The notes under the pieces: model-generated | Database searches by the model: none | Told to the model about the DNA's origin: nothing | Seen by the model: only the letters and a program-made list of their open reading frames with translations | Made by a program: the position numbers and the translations under genes | Shown here: in pieces, positions 41,440-51,103 of the stretch | How the letters are laid out: the number at the start of each line of letters is the position of its first letter | Numbering within the stretch: the first letter of the stretch is position 1 | Assembly (NCBI RefSeq): GCF_020023385.1 | Contig: NZ_JAIQCL010000011.1 | Location: forward strand, 1-64,000 | Reading direction: 5' to 3' | DNA from: Planococcus circulans | Lineage (GTDB): Bacteria; Bacillota; Bacilli; Bacillales_A; Planococcaceae | Length of the DNA stretch: 64,000 bases

Positions 41440-42423
41440 GTGACAGAGGGTTTATCCGATAAAAATATCGAGAAGCTGCTTTCGACGTTAGACACAGAGA
41501 AACTAGCTCCAAAAACAAAAAATCGAAATGTTCGAACTTATGACTTCAAAAAAGCCTTACGTTTTTCACAGGATCAAACACGTACCTTGACTCGTATTCA
41601 TGAAAACTTTGCACGTTTATTAACTTCTTATTTTTCGATTCAATTGCGTGCATTTGTACAAATTTCCGTTTCAGCGGTTGAACAGATTTCATACGAGGAA
41701 TTTATTCAGAATGTGCAGCAAAAATCAATTTTAGGTGTGTTTGAAGCTGCGCCGCTTCAAGGCAGTATGGCTATGGAATTTTCTCCAAATGTCGCAAATG
41801 TGATGTTCGACCGACTGCTTGGAGGCCAAGGCAAAGTGCTGCTGAAGAGCAGTGATTTGACGGAAATTGAAGTAAGTATTATTGAAAGAGTGTTTATAAA
41901 AGCGTTAGAAAACTTTCAGGAAGTTTGGGCCTCAGTCATTGAATTGTCTCCTGAATTAAAAGAAATAGAAATAAATCCACAATTTTTAACAATCTCTCCT
42001 CCAAACGAAACAGTGATTCTCGTTTCTTTGCAGACAAAAATTGGAGATGTAGAAGGCATTATTAATATTTGCCTTCCCCACGTGGTGCTGGAGCAAGTAT
42101 TGCCTAAATTATCTGCCCGCCATTGGCTAGCTAATCAGAAAAAAGAAATTGAGAATCATGAACTGGAAGCCTTAGAGAAAAAATTGCAAAGTACCAAATT
42201 AGAGATTAAAGCTATTTTAGGCAGATCAAAAATTGATATCGGGGACTTCTTGAAACTAAAAGAAGGCGATGTCATTCGATTAAACGAACCCTATGATTCT
42301 TCGGTTACAGTTCTCGTCGATGGAAAACAAAAGTTTTTTGCGCAGCCTGGGGTTTCTAAAGGCCGATTAGCCATTCAAGTAACAGACGTGTTTGCAGAAG
42401 GAGACGTATTCGATGACAACTGA
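41440..42423 (+). CDS. fliM: Flagellar motor switch protein FliM
   Basis: 327-aa C-ring protein. N-terminal CheY-P docking region is expected in the first 20 residues but is degenerate ([19 protein letters not shown], against the usual LSQxEID). Middle CheC-like domain ([52 protein letters not shown]) and a C-terminal SpoA domain (about residues 245-325). GTG start at 41440 behind AGGAGAG. Overlaps fliY by 11 nt. More AT-rich than neighbours. Confidence 0.95.
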   Translation: MTEGLSDKNIEKLLSTLDTEKLAPKTKNRNVRTYDFKKALRFSQDQTRTLTRIHENFARLLTSYFSIQLRAFVQISVSAVEQISYEEFIQNVQQKSILGVFEAAPLQGSMAMEFSPNVANVMFDRLLGGQGKVLLKSSDLTEIEVSIIERVFIKALENFQEVWASVIELSPELKEIEINPQFLTISPPNETVILVSLQTKIGDVEGIINICLPHVVLEQVLPKLSARHWLANQKKEIENHELEALEKKLQSTKLEIKAILGRSKIDIGDFLKLKEGDVIRLNEPYDSSVTVLVDGKQKFFAQPGVSKGRLAIQVTDVFAEGDVFDDN

Positions 42424-43504
42424 TAAATTATCTCCAGATGAAGTTAAGGGATTGTTAGGTCAACAAACTAAAAGTACGAAATTGAAAAACCAAAGTTCAT
42501 TGTCTAAATCGGAAACTGAAGTTTTAACAGAGTTATTAACCGTATCACTTGGCGGCTCTGCTACTGTCTTATCTCCTATTTTGGGGGAAGGAGTAACCGT
42601 TTCGGCTCCTATACTGTCTGTGATCGAAAGGGATCATTTATTATCCGATACAGTGGCTCCATTTTTTATTGTCCTAGGTGAATATGCAGGAGGAATCAAA
42701 GGCATTCAGATTCTTTCAATCAATAAAGAAGAAGTTTCAGCTGCAGCAGAATTAGTCGATTCGAGTAGTAATGAAGATGCAGATAAACAGTTTCAAGTTA
42801 TACAAGACTTTATCCAAGAAATGTTTAACTCAGTTTCAAGTTCCTTATCAAAAGTGCTGGAATGTGAAATTGTTCATTCGTTATCGGGAATGGATACAGT
42901 TGAACGTCATGAAGATTTTCGAGTGGGAAATTTTACGAATGAAGAGTGGTTTGTAGAAGCCGCCTTTGAAATTAAGATTAGCAACCTCCATAAATTGAAC
43001 CTTCATTTATGCATCCCGATTCGATTAGCAAAACAGATGGTTGGAATTTTGGCAGATTCCTTTGAAGAGGAAGAGGAAGAAGCAGCAGAGGAGACTCAAA
43101 TAATGCCCTATCAAACAGATAAAAACTCAATAGAATCAGAATCAATAACACAAAAAAGCCACGTGACGGATCAAGCCGCATCACCTCAAATCCAGAATGT
43201 CCAATTTTCCAGTTTTGATGAACCGGAGTCTACTGATTCTGAACCGAATAACCTGAATATGCTCTTGGATATTCCGCTTCAAGTAACCGTAGAACTGGGG
43301 CGTACAAAACGCATGGTCAAAGAAATACTGGAAATCTCACAAGGTTCCATCATTGAGCTGGATAAATTGGCTGGTGAACCCGTCGATATCCTAATCAATA
43401 ACAAGCTCATCGCTGTCGGGGAAGTGGTCGTCATTGACGAGAACTTTGGAGTCCGCGTAACAGATGTGCTAAGTACAGCCGAGCGCATCTCAAAACTGCG
43501 TTAA
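42413..43504 (+). CDS. fliY: Flagellar motor switch phosphatase FliY
   Basis: 363-aa switch protein combining a CheC-type CheY-P phosphatase domain (about residues 35-215) with a C-terminal FliN/SpoA domain (about 285-360, [41 protein letters not shown]). CheC-type active sites need E-x-x-N: the second site is intact (Glu136, Asn139) but the first reads E-L-L-T (Glu40, Thr43), so it is probably inactive. The linker is acidic and Ser-rich. The ATG at 42413 follows AAGGAGA and overlaps the fliM end. In B. subtilis cheY follows; here fliO follows. Confidence 0.93.
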   Translation: MTTDKLSPDEVKGLLGQQTKSTKLKNQSSLSKSETEVLTELLTVSLGGSATVLSPILGEGVTVSAPILSVIERDHLLSDTVAPFFIVLGEYAGGIKGIQILSINKEEVSAAAELVDSSSNEDADKQFQVIQDFIQEMFNSVSSSLSKVLECEIVHSLSGMDTVERHEDFRVGNFTNEEWFVEAAFEIKISNLHKLNLHLCIPIRLAKQMVGILADSFEEEEEEAAEETQIMPYQTDKNSIESESITQKSHVTDQAASPQIQNVQFSSFDEPESTDSEPNNLNMLLDIPLQVTVELGRTKRMVKEILEISQGSIIELDKLAGEPVDILINNKLIAVGEVVVIDENFGVRVTDVLSTAERISKLR

Positions 43505-43530
43505 TGCCTGATAGAAGGAGTCTGCCAAGA

Positions 43531-44178
43531 TTGAACAAATCATATTTTTTAACCATTCCCCTAATCCTGGCGGCTCTGTTTTTCAGTGCACTGTTGCCGG
43601 CACCGTCTGTACAGGCCAGTCCGAATGTGGTGGAGTGGCTGAACAACGAAGAGCCTACAGAAGAAATACCGGAGGAAAGTATCGATGTGGTGCCGGTAGA
43701 GGAAAAAAGCCTTGCCGGCATCATCGTGCAATTGGTGCTCTACACACTCCTGATTGTTGCAATGATTTACGGTTTGATTAAGTTTCTTGCAGCTCGCCAG
43801 AAAAACTTCCAGCCCAATCAGGCAGTCAAACTGATGGGCGGTACGCCGCTCGGCAACAACAAGTCGCTGCAATTAGTGAAAGTTGGCGGCCAGATGTATT
43901 TGATTGGTGTCGGGGATGAAGTGACTTTGATCAAGGAATTCTCGGATGCTGCAGAAATCAGCGGCATCGAAAAAGACTTTGAACAACAGCAGCCTGCGAT
44001 GTCGAAAAGCCTAATCGACTTTACGAAAAAGAAAATTGGTCATATTTCAAAAAAACCACAAAAGAAGGGCTTTGATCAGTTGTTTAAGCAAAGCCTGAAC
44101 AAACAGCAAGCTAAACAAGAAGCATTGCAGCAAGATCTTGAACAAAAAAGACAAGACAAGGAAGGACGTCCGCTATGA
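43531..44178 (+). CDS. fliO: Flagellar biosynthetic protein FliO (FliZ)
   Basis: About 215 aa. A signal-like hydrophobic N-terminus (YFLTIPLILAALFFSALLPA), a short acidic external part, a second membrane helix at about residues 68-90 (GIIVQLVLYTLLIVAMIYGL) and a basic cytoplasmic tail. FliO helps FliP assemble into the export gate. The TTG at 43531 lies 10 nt after AAGGAG; an ATG at 43504 overlapping the fliY stop has no ribosome binding site. Overlaps fliP by 4 nt. Confidence 0.88.
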   Translation: MNKSYFLTIPLILAALFFSALLPAPSVQASPNVVEWLNNEEPTEEIPEESIDVVPVEEKSLAGIIVQLVLYTLLIVAMIYGLIKFLAARQKNFQPNQAVKLMGGTPLGNNKSLQLVKVGGQMYLIGVGDEVTLIKEFSDAAEISGIEKDFEQQQPAMSKSLIDFTKKKIGHISKKPQKKGFDQLFKQSLNKQQAKQEALQQDLEQKRQDKEGRPL

Positions 44179-44864
44179 TTCCGGAAATATTATCATCCAT
44201 TAATATTCCGGGCATCGATTTTGGCGGAGAATCACCTGAAGATGTTTCAACGACGCTTCAATTGTTTTTCTTGTTGACTATTTTGTCGCTGGCACCGGGG
44301 ATTCTGATTATGATGACCAGTTTTACACGGATCATCATTGTTTTGTCTTTTGTTCGAACTGGGCTCGGAACCCAATCAATGCCGCCGAACCAAGTATTGG
44401 TCGGTTTAGCCCTGTTCTTAACGTTTTTCATTATGTCGCCGATCGCGATGGAGATGAATGAAACTGCTCTTCAGCCTTACTTGGATGGGGACATGGAGCA
44501 GCAAGAAGCACTCGATACTGCCATCATCCCGTTGAAGGAATTCATGGCTCAAAACACACGGGAAAAAGATTTGGCTTTGTTCTTCAAATATGCAGAATTA
44601 GAAAAGCCCGACAGCATTGAAGAGATTCCGTTGACTTCATTAATACCCGCGTTTGCCATCAGTGAGCTGAAAACAGCTTTCCAGATTGGCTTTGTCATTT
44701 TTATTCCTTTTTTGATCATTGATATGGTCGTCGCCAGTACGCTGATGGCGATGGGAATGATGATGCTGCCGCCGGTCATGATTTCATTGCCATTTAAGAT
44801 TTTGCTGTTCGTCCTAGTGGATGGCTGGTATTTAATAATCGAATCGCTGCTTGTCAGCTTTTGA
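44175..44864 (+). CDS. fliP: Flagellar export gate protein FliP
   Basis: 229-aa core of the FliP5-FliQ4-FliR1 export gate. Conserved LAPGILIMMTSFTRIIIVLSFVR and GTQSMPPNQVLVGLALFLTFF, plus the C-terminal ELKTAFQIGFVIFIPFLIIDMVVAS and MMLPPVMISLPFKILLFVLVDGW. Four membrane segments. Overlaps fliO by 4 nt. Confidence 0.98.
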   Translation: MIPEILSSINIPGIDFGGESPEDVSTTLQLFFLLTILSLAPGILIMMTSFTRIIIVLSFVRTGLGTQSMPPNQVLVGLALFLTFFIMSPIAMEMNETALQPYLDGDMEQQEALDTAIIPLKEFMAQNTREKDLALFFKYAELEKPDSIEEIPLTSLIPAFAISELKTAFQIGFVIFIPFLIIDMVVASTLMAMGMMMLPPVMISLPFKILLFVLVDGWYLIIESLLVSF

Positions 44865-44880
44865 CGAAGGGAAGAAAACG

Positions 44881-45150
44881 ATGACTCCAGATATGGTGAT
44901 CAAACTAGCTGAACAATCGATTTTTACCATTATTCTTATATCCGCTCCCATGCTGCTGATTGCACTGGCTGTTGGATTATTGGTTAGTGTCTTCCAAGCG
45001 ATGACGCAAATCCAGGAACAGACGCTGGCGTTCATTCCGAAAATACTAGCGGTCTTCATTTCACTGGTAGTTTTTGGGCCATGGATGCTCACTTTGCTTC
45101 TGGATTACACTCGAAACTTGTTTCAGCAGCTGCCAAGAATCATCGGGTAA
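44881..45150 (+). CDS. fliQ: Flagellar export gate protein FliQ
   Basis: 89-aa protein with two membrane helices; MTPDMVIKLAEQSIFTIILISAPMLL and GLLVSVFQAMTQIQEQTLAFIPKI are typical FliQ. The ATG at 44881 follows GAAGGGAAG; the longer frame from 44851 overlaps fliP. Ends 6 nt before fliR. Confidence 0.97.
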   Translation: MTPDMVIKLAEQSIFTIILISAPMLLIALAVGLLVSVFQAMTQIQEQTLAFIPKILAVFISLVVFGPWMLTLLLDYTRNLFQQLPRIIG

Positions 45151-45156
45151 GCGGCG

Positions 45157-45936
45157 ATGGAAACGATTTTTGACATACTGCCTTATTTTTTATTGATGCT
45201 TATTCGCTTAACTAGTTTTTTTCTGATTGCTCCAATTTTCTCGATGCGCGGAGTACCGACGCAATTTAAAATTGGCATCGCCGCTTTTCTGGCATATGTC
45301 GCCGTTTCGACTTTGCCAATGGGGGATACTATCCCGCTTGACTCTTCTTACCTTTTATTAATCATAAAAGAACTTGGAACAGGATTGGCACTTGGCTTTA
45401 CAGCAGCACTGCTGTTATATGCAGTCCAAATTGCAGGAGCTTTCATCGATTTTCAGATGGGTTTTTCAATGGCCAATGTTCTAGACCCACAGACGGGCGC
45501 ACAGGTGCCGATTATGGGCCATTTCAAGTACATGATGGCGCTGTTGTTCCTGTTGACTGCCAACGGCCACCATTTGATGCTGGATGGCGTCATGCAGAGC
45601 TTACGTGTGTTTCCGGTGGAACGGCTGGCGATTACAGTGAAAGCGGAAGACATTGCCCAGTTCATGACAGGCTTGTTTACGGATATGTTTCTGATTGCGC
45701 TGCAAATCGCGCTGCCCATTGTGGGTGCCTTGTTTTTGGTCGATATCGCACTTGGCATTTTAGCAAAAACTGTTCCTCAGTTGAATATTTTCGCTGTTGG
45801 TCTGCCGCTGAAAATCTTTGTCGGTTTTATCATGGTTTTTTTGACCTTGCCTGTATTCTTTTATATTTTACAAATTCTCTTCGAGAAAATTTTAGTGAGC
45901 ATGGCTCAGCTGATCAGTTTATTAGGAGGAACGTAA
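45157..45936 (+). CDS. fliR: Flagellar export gate protein FliR
   Basis: 259-aa export gate subunit with about six membrane segments; conserved FFLIAPIFSMRGVPTQFKIG, DFQMGFSMANVLDPQTGAQVP, and LGILAKTVPQLNIFAVGLPLKI. Located between fliQ and flhB. Confidence 0.97.
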   Translation: METIFDILPYFLLMLIRLTSFFLIAPIFSMRGVPTQFKIGIAAFLAYVAVSTLPMGDTIPLDSSYLLLIIKELGTGLALGFTAALLLYAVQIAGAFIDFQMGFSMANVLDPQTGAQVPIMGHFKYMMALLFLLTANGHHLMLDGVMQSLRVFPVERLAITVKAEDIAQFMTGLFTDMFLIALQIALPIVGALFLVDIALGILAKTVPQLNIFAVGLPLKIFVGFIMVFLTLPVFFYILQILFEKILVSMAQLISLLGGT

Positions 45937-45939
45937 GTA

Positions 45940-47025
45940 GTGAAAAGGTATCCCCTGGACCTGCAGTTTTTTGCCGGTGAAAAAACTGAAAAAGCCACAC
46001 CGCAAAAACGCCAGGAATCCAAGCGGAAAGGCCAAGTAGCCAAAAGCCCCGAAGTTGCAGCCGCCATGATCATCCTCGGCGGAATCATGTTGCTGAATTC
46101 ACTTGGCGGCTGGATGCTCGACCGGATCTTAGCTATTTACCGCATCCATTTTACGCAATATATTTCCTGGGAAATAACGCCCGCGACGATCCGGACCTTA
46201 TTTGAGCAGATGGCCATGAATGCATTTTTGCTGATGTTGCCCATCATGCTGATTGGTGTAATTTTCGGCTTTCTCGGAAACTTCATTCAAGTAGGCGCCA
46301 TCTTTTCAACCGATCCCATTATGGCCAAGCTGGAAAGGCTGGATCCGGTCAAAGGAGCGAAACGGATCTTCTCGGTTCGCGCCTTGGTCGAATTGGGGAA
46401 ATCCTTGCTGAAGATTGCCATTATCGGAGGCGCTGCTTTCGGTGTGTTGTGGCTTGGCAAGGAAGAACTGTTTTCCCTATCTCAAAAAAGCATCAGTTAT
46501 TCTTTATCTTTCATCGGTTCTTTAGTGGTTCAGATGGGGCTCGTGGCAGGCATCATCTTGTTGTGTCTATCCATTCTGGATTATATCTACCAGAAATATG
46601 AGTTTGAAAAAGGCATACGGATGTCCAAGCAGGACATCAAAGATGAATACAAAAAAGCGGAAGGCGATCCGCTGATCAAATCAAAAATAAAAGACAAGCA
46701 GCGGCAAATGAGCATGAATCGAATGATTCAGGATTTGCCGGGCGCGGATGTGCTGATCACCAATCCGACGCATTATGCAATCGCCATCAAATACGATGCC
46801 GAAACGATGGCTGCTCCGGTCATTATCGCGATGGGCAAAGATCACTTGGCTTTAAAGATCAAAGAAAAAGCAAAAGAACTTGGAATTGTGACGATGGAAA
46901 ATAAGCCTCTCGCACGTGCATTGTATGCCCAAGTTGAAATTGGGGATACCGTGCCGGAAGAACTGTTCCTGGCCGTGGCAGAGGTTTTAGCATATATTTA
47001 CCGACTAAAAGGAAAAATCCGATGA
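45940..47025 (+). CDS. flhB: Flagellar export switch protein FlhB
   Basis: 361-aa export apparatus protein. Begins with the FlhB signature DLQFFAGEKTEKATPQKRQE, has four membrane segments, and a cytoplasmic domain with the self-cleaving NPTH motif (Asn275-His278) that switches export from hook to filament substrates. GTG start at 45940 follows AGGAGG. Confidence 0.97.
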   Translation: MKRYPLDLQFFAGEKTEKATPQKRQESKRKGQVAKSPEVAAAMIILGGIMLLNSLGGWMLDRILAIYRIHFTQYISWEITPATIRTLFEQMAMNAFLLMLPIMLIGVIFGFLGNFIQVGAIFSTDPIMAKLERLDPVKGAKRIFSVRALVELGKSLLKIAIIGGAAFGVLWLGKEELFSLSQKSISYSLSFIGSLVVQMGLVAGIILLCLSILDYIYQKYEFEKGIRMSKQDIKDEYKKAEGDPLIKSKIKDKQRQMSMNRMIQDLPGADVLITNPTHYAIAIKYDAETMAAPVIIAMGKDHLALKIKEKAKELGIVTMENKPLARALYAQVEIGDTVPEELFLAVAEVLAYIYRLKGKIR

Positions 47026-47047
47026 ACTGGAAAGAGGAGGGAACCGC

Positions 47048-49087
47048 GTGAAATTTAGAGATTATGCCATCATGGTAGCCGTCATAATGATTGTTGTTAT
47101 GATGGTCATCCCTCTTCCGCCGCTCTTATTAGATGTAATGATCATGATTAATATCAGCCTCGCATTAACCATCTTATTAGTGGCGATGAACACAAAAGAA
47201 CCATTGCAATTTTCTATTTTCCCTACTTTATTATTACTGACTACTTTATTCCGTCTGGGCTTGAACGTTTCGACCACACGTTCGATCTTGACCAACCAAA
47301 CCGGTGGACAGGTTATTGAGACATTCGGTTCGTTTGTGGTCGGAGGAAGTGCCATAATCGGGATTTTGGTGTTCTTAATCCTCGTCATCATTCAGTTCTT
47401 GGTTATCACAAAAGGTTCGGAACGAGTAGCAGAAGTCGCTGCACGGTTTACGCTCGATTCGATGCCTGGTAAGCAAATGAGCATTGACGCCGATCTTGGT
47501 GCCGGAATGATTTCTGATCAGGAAGCCAAGAGCCGCCGCGAGAAAGTCAGCTCGGAAGCGGATTTCTACGGAGCTATGGATGGTGCCAGCAAATTCGTTA
47601 AAGGGGACGCCATAGCCGGTATCATCATCACAATCATCAATATTATTGGCGGTTTGCTGATCGGTGTTATGGTCCACCAATTACCGTTTGGAGAAGCAGC
47701 CCAGCTGTTTGCCTTGCTGTCGATTGGAGATGGCTTGGTTTCCCAGATTCCAGCTCTGTTGATCTCCACTGCTATGGGTATCGTCGTGACACGTGCGGTA
47801 TCGGATGGCAATTTAGGATCGGATATCACGAGACAGTTGTTCGCTTATCCGAAAATGCTGTATATTGTCGCAGCTACATTGGTAATGTTTGCAGTCTTTA
47901 CGCCAATCAGTCCGATGCTGGTCGTACCGATTGCAGGCGTCATCGCTTATGGGGCTTTCCAAATGCAAAAAACCTTGAAGTCTGAGGAAAAGCAGGAAGT
48001 GGAAGTAGGCAAGGACGAGAAAGAGCTGGAAGGGATGAAAAGCCCGGAAAGCGTCATCGACTTATTGCATGTTGATGCGATTGAATTTGAGTTTGGGTAT
48101 GGCCTGATTCCAATTGCCGATAAAAACCAAGGCGGCGATTTGCTGGACCGCGTCATCATGATTCGCCGGCAGTGCGCAATGGAACTCGGCATTGTCGTCC
48201 CAGTTATCCGGATTCGCGACAACATTCAACTGCAGCCCAATGAATACGTCATCAAGATTAAAGGCAACCGGGTAGCGTCAGGCGAAATTATGCTCGACCA
48301 TTATTTGGCCATGAGCCCAGGAATTGAGGACGAAGCGGTAGAAGGCATCGAAACGATTGAACCTGCTTTCGGTATGCCAGCGCTTTGGGTCGATGAAGAC
48401 ATGAAAGAAGAAGCGGAAATGGCGGGCTACGCCATTGTGGATCCTCCATCTGTCGTCTCTACTCATTTGACGGAAGTCATCAAGCGCCATGCCCATGAAT
48501 TGATTGGCAGGCAGGAAGTCAAATCGTTGATTGAAAACGTACGGGAAACCTCACCTGCAGTGGTGGAGGAATTGGTGCCGCAGCTGATGACCATCGGTGA
48601 AGTGCAGAAAGTGCTGATGAAGTTGTTGAAAGAGAAAGTATCGATCCGTAATTTACTCGTTATTTTGGAAACATTGGCTGATTATTCTTCACAGACCAAA
48701 GATACGGATTTGCTGACAGAATACGTCCGTCAGGCCCTATCAAGGCAAATCACGTTGCAATATGCTACTCAGAAAGAACCTTTGCAAGTTATTACAGCGG
48801 GAGCGAGCTTAGAGAAGAAGTTCGCCGATTCCGTACACCGGACAGAACAGGGCAATTACTTGTCCATCGATCCGGAATCATCCCAGGCGATTTTCCAGAA
48901 GATAACCGAACAGGCTGGGCAGCTTCAGCAAACTGGTGTACAGCCGATTCTGCTGACGTCTCCTGCTATCCGAATTTATATGAGGCAGTTTGTGGAACGT
49001 TTTGCACCTGACCTGCCAGTGCTGTCCTATAACGAATTGGAACCAGAGATCGAAATTCAAAGTGTTGGAGTGGTTAACATCTCATGA
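47048..49087 (+). CDS. flhA: Flagellar export protein FlhA
   Basis: 679-aa export protein: eight membrane helices in residues 1-310, the cytoplasmic FHIPEP-like loop with TRFTLDSMPGKQMSIDADL and AISDQEAKSRR-type sequence, and the large C-terminal platform domain (residues 330-679) binding chaperone-substrate complexes. GTG start at 47048 behind GAGGAGGG. Overlaps flhF by 4 nt. Confidence 0.98.
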   Translation: MKFRDYAIMVAVIMIVVMMVIPLPPLLLDVMIMINISLALTILLVAMNTKEPLQFSIFPTLLLLTTLFRLGLNVSTTRSILTNQTGGQVIETFGSFVVGGSAIIGILVFLILVIIQFLVITKGSERVAEVAARFTLDSMPGKQMSIDADLGAGMISDQEAKSRREKVSSEADFYGAMDGASKFVKGDAIAGIIITIINIIGGLLIGVMVHQLPFGEAAQLFALLSIGDGLVSQIPALLISTAMGIVVTRAVSDGNLGSDITRQLFAYPKMLYIVAATLVMFAVFTPISPMLVVPIAGVIAYGAFQMQKTLKSEEKQEVEVGKDEKELEGMKSPESVIDLLHVDAIEFEFGYGLIPIADKNQGGDLLDRVIMIRRQCAMELGIVVPVIRIRDNIQLQPNEYVIKIKGNRVASGEIMLDHYLAMSPGIEDEAVEGIETIEPAFGMPALWVDEDMKEEAEMAGYAIVDPPSVVSTHLTEVIKRHAHELIGRQEVKSLIENVRETSPAVVEELVPQLMTIGEVQKVLMKLLKEKVSIRNLLVILETLADYSSQTKDTDLLTEYVRQALSRQITLQYATQKEPLQVITAGASLEKKFADSVHRTEQGNYLSIDPESSQAIFQKITEQAGQLQQTGVQPILLTSPAIRIYMRQFVERFAPDLPVLSYNELEPEIEIQSVGVVNIS

Positions 49088-50205
49088 GGCTGAAAACATA
49101 TTTCGTCGGCACGATGACTGAAGCGATTCCAATGATTAAACGGGATCTGGGCGCAGATGCCTTGATCCTGAACACAAAAAAAATTAAGACCGGCGGCTTT
49201 CTAGGCTTTTTCCAGAAAGATAAATTGGAAGTTACTGCTGCCGTTGATACGGTAGTGAAGCAGGAGGTTCAGCCGGAAACGAAGGAAATGGAATTGCAGA
49301 AAACCAAGCCATTGGTAAATACAACACCGGAGACAGAATCGGCAGCTGAACTGATTAACGAATTGAAAAACATTAAACAGTTTATGGTCCAGCGATTGGC
49401 GGAAGAAGCTTTGCCGGAGGCGCTTCAGTTGTTAAAGCAACGACTGGCAACTCAGGAAGTGGCGGCGGATATCCAAACGGAATTGCTGGCGACGCTGATA
49501 GCCCGGATCGAAGGAGAAGCTAACCATACGTCAGAGTATTTAGAGCGGCTGGCTCGTGAAGAACTGGTTGAAATGATTGCTCATCATCAACCGCAAACCA
49601 CTCTTCAAGATCCTGAAATCATTTGTTTTATTGGTCCGACAGGTGTAGGAAAAACAACTTCCATTGCCAAAATCGCTGCAGATTATATGCTGACAAAAGA
49701 TAAAAAAGTTGGATTGATCACTGCCGATACATACCGGATTGCAGCTGTCGAACAATTGAAGACTTACGGCAGCATTTTGAATATCCCTGTCAAAGTGGTC
49801 GAATCGGCGGGAGATTTAAAGAAAGCCATCAGCGAATTTGCGGGCTGTGACATCATTTTGATGGATACAGCTGGACGCAATTATCAGCAGAAACACTATA
49901 TTGATGAACTCGAACGGTTATTGCCGGACAATCATAAAGTGCAAATCAATCTGGTGTTAAGCTTGACTGCGAAATATGAAGACATGAAAAAGATTATTGA
50001 TAATTTCCAATCAATCGCTATGGATGAACTGCTTCTGACAAAGAAGGACGAAACGAGTTCTTCTGGTGCGATCCTAAACCTGATCCATCATTATGGTATT
50101 CCTGTTCGCCATATTGCCAACGGACAAAATGTACCAAACGATATATTGGCAGTTACTCCTGAATTAGTGGCAGATTTTATATTGGGGGAAGAAAATCATG
50201 CGTGA
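49084..50205 (+). CDS. flhF: Signal-recognition-particle-like GTPase FlhF
   Basis: 373-aa SRP-type GTPase placing new flagella. N-terminal variable domain (MRLKTYFVGTMTEAIPMIKRDLGADALILNTKKIK), then the NG domain with the P-loop GPTGVGKTT (Lys190), the DTAGR G3 motif and TKKDE-type G4 motif (LTKKDET). Overlaps flhA by 4 nt and flhG by 8 nt. Confidence 0.97.
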   Translation: MRLKTYFVGTMTEAIPMIKRDLGADALILNTKKIKTGGFLGFFQKDKLEVTAAVDTVVKQEVQPETKEMELQKTKPLVNTTPETESAAELINELKNIKQFMVQRLAEEALPEALQLLKQRLATQEVAADIQTELLATLIARIEGEANHTSEYLERLAREELVEMIAHHQPQTTLQDPEIICFIGPTGVGKTTSIAKIAADYMLTKDKKVGLITADTYRIAAVEQLKTYGSILNIPVKVVESAGDLKKAISEFAGCDIILMDTAGRNYQQKHYIDELERLLPDNHKVQINLVLSLTAKYEDMKKIIDNFQSIAMDELLLTKKDETSSSGAILNLIHHYGIPVRHIANGQNVPNDILAVTPELVADFILGEENHA

Positions 50206-51067
50206 TCAGGCAAATGGATTAAGGGAAAAAATGAGAATGAAGCAATCCGAAAAACCTGAACGTAAATCTATTAAAAAAACCAGGGTATTGGCAATCACCA
50301 GCGGCAAAGGGGGAGTAGGGAAATCCAATTTCGCTCTGAACTTTGCACTAAGTCTGGTGGAGCAAAATAAGAAAGTGCTGATTTTCGATGTCGACCTTGG
50401 ATTTGCCAATATTGACGTACTGCTCGGACGAACGCCACAGGAAACTATAGCTACGATGATTGAAAAAGATTTGGCTGCACAAGACATCATTGAAGAAGGT
50501 CCCAATGGCCTGCTATTCATATCTGGAGGCAATGGTTTTAGTGACCTATTCAGCATGGATGATCTAAAATTGGAAAAGTTTTTTAAAGAATTGAGCGCGC
50601 TGCAGGGAAAAGTGGACTATATTATCCTCGATACTGGAGCAGGTTTGTCCTACGAAAACCTTCGTTTTATCCTTGCTGCAGATGATGTGATCTTGGTCAC
50701 GACTCCTGAGCCAACGTCAATCACCGATGCTTATTCGGTGGTTAAGATGGTCCAGGGCAGAGATCCGAATGTTCATATGAAACTCGTAGTCAATCAATGC
50801 ATCAGCGTACGAGAAGGACAACGGACAGCCGATAATTTTAAACAGGTAGCTCAACAGTTTCTGGGTAAAGATATTGAGGCATTGGGTTTTATTCCAAGCG
50901 ATGTGCATATTCCAGAAGCAGTGAAAAAGCAGCATCCCTTACTGTTGGCTTATCCAAGCAGTGAAGCGGCAACAGCAATTCGTAAAATGGCTAGTGAATT
51001 TTTAGAATTGCCGGCACCGTATAAATTAGGACTTAAAGGATTTATTATGAAAATTCTTTTCAAATAA
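50198..51067 (+). CDS. flhG: MinD-like ATPase FlhG
   Basis: 289-aa ParA/MinD ATPase (YlxH) regulating number and place of flagella with FlhF. Deviant Walker A SGKGGVGKSN (Lys42), FDVDLGFANIDVLLG and DTGAGLS. The C-terminus ends in a short basic amphipathic stretch (GLKGFIMKILFK) for membrane binding. In B. subtilis a block of che genes follows; here sigD follows within 40 nt. Confidence 0.97.
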   Translation: MRDQANGLREKMRMKQSEKPERKSIKKTRVLAITSGKGGVGKSNFALNFALSLVEQNKKVLIFDVDLGFANIDVLLGRTPQETIATMIEKDLAAQDIIEEGPNGLLFISGGNGFSDLFSMDDLKLEKFFKELSALQGKVDYIILDTGAGLSYENLRFILAADDVILVTTPEPTSITDAYSVVKMVQGRDPNVHMKLVVNQCISVREGQRTADNFKQVAQQFLGKDIEALGFIPSDVHIPEAVKKQHPLLLAYPSSEAATAIRKMASEFLELPAPYKLGLKGFIMKILFK

Positions 51068-51103
51068 AAGCGGTGTTGCCGCTTGGAAATGGTGGTGAAG
51101 ATC

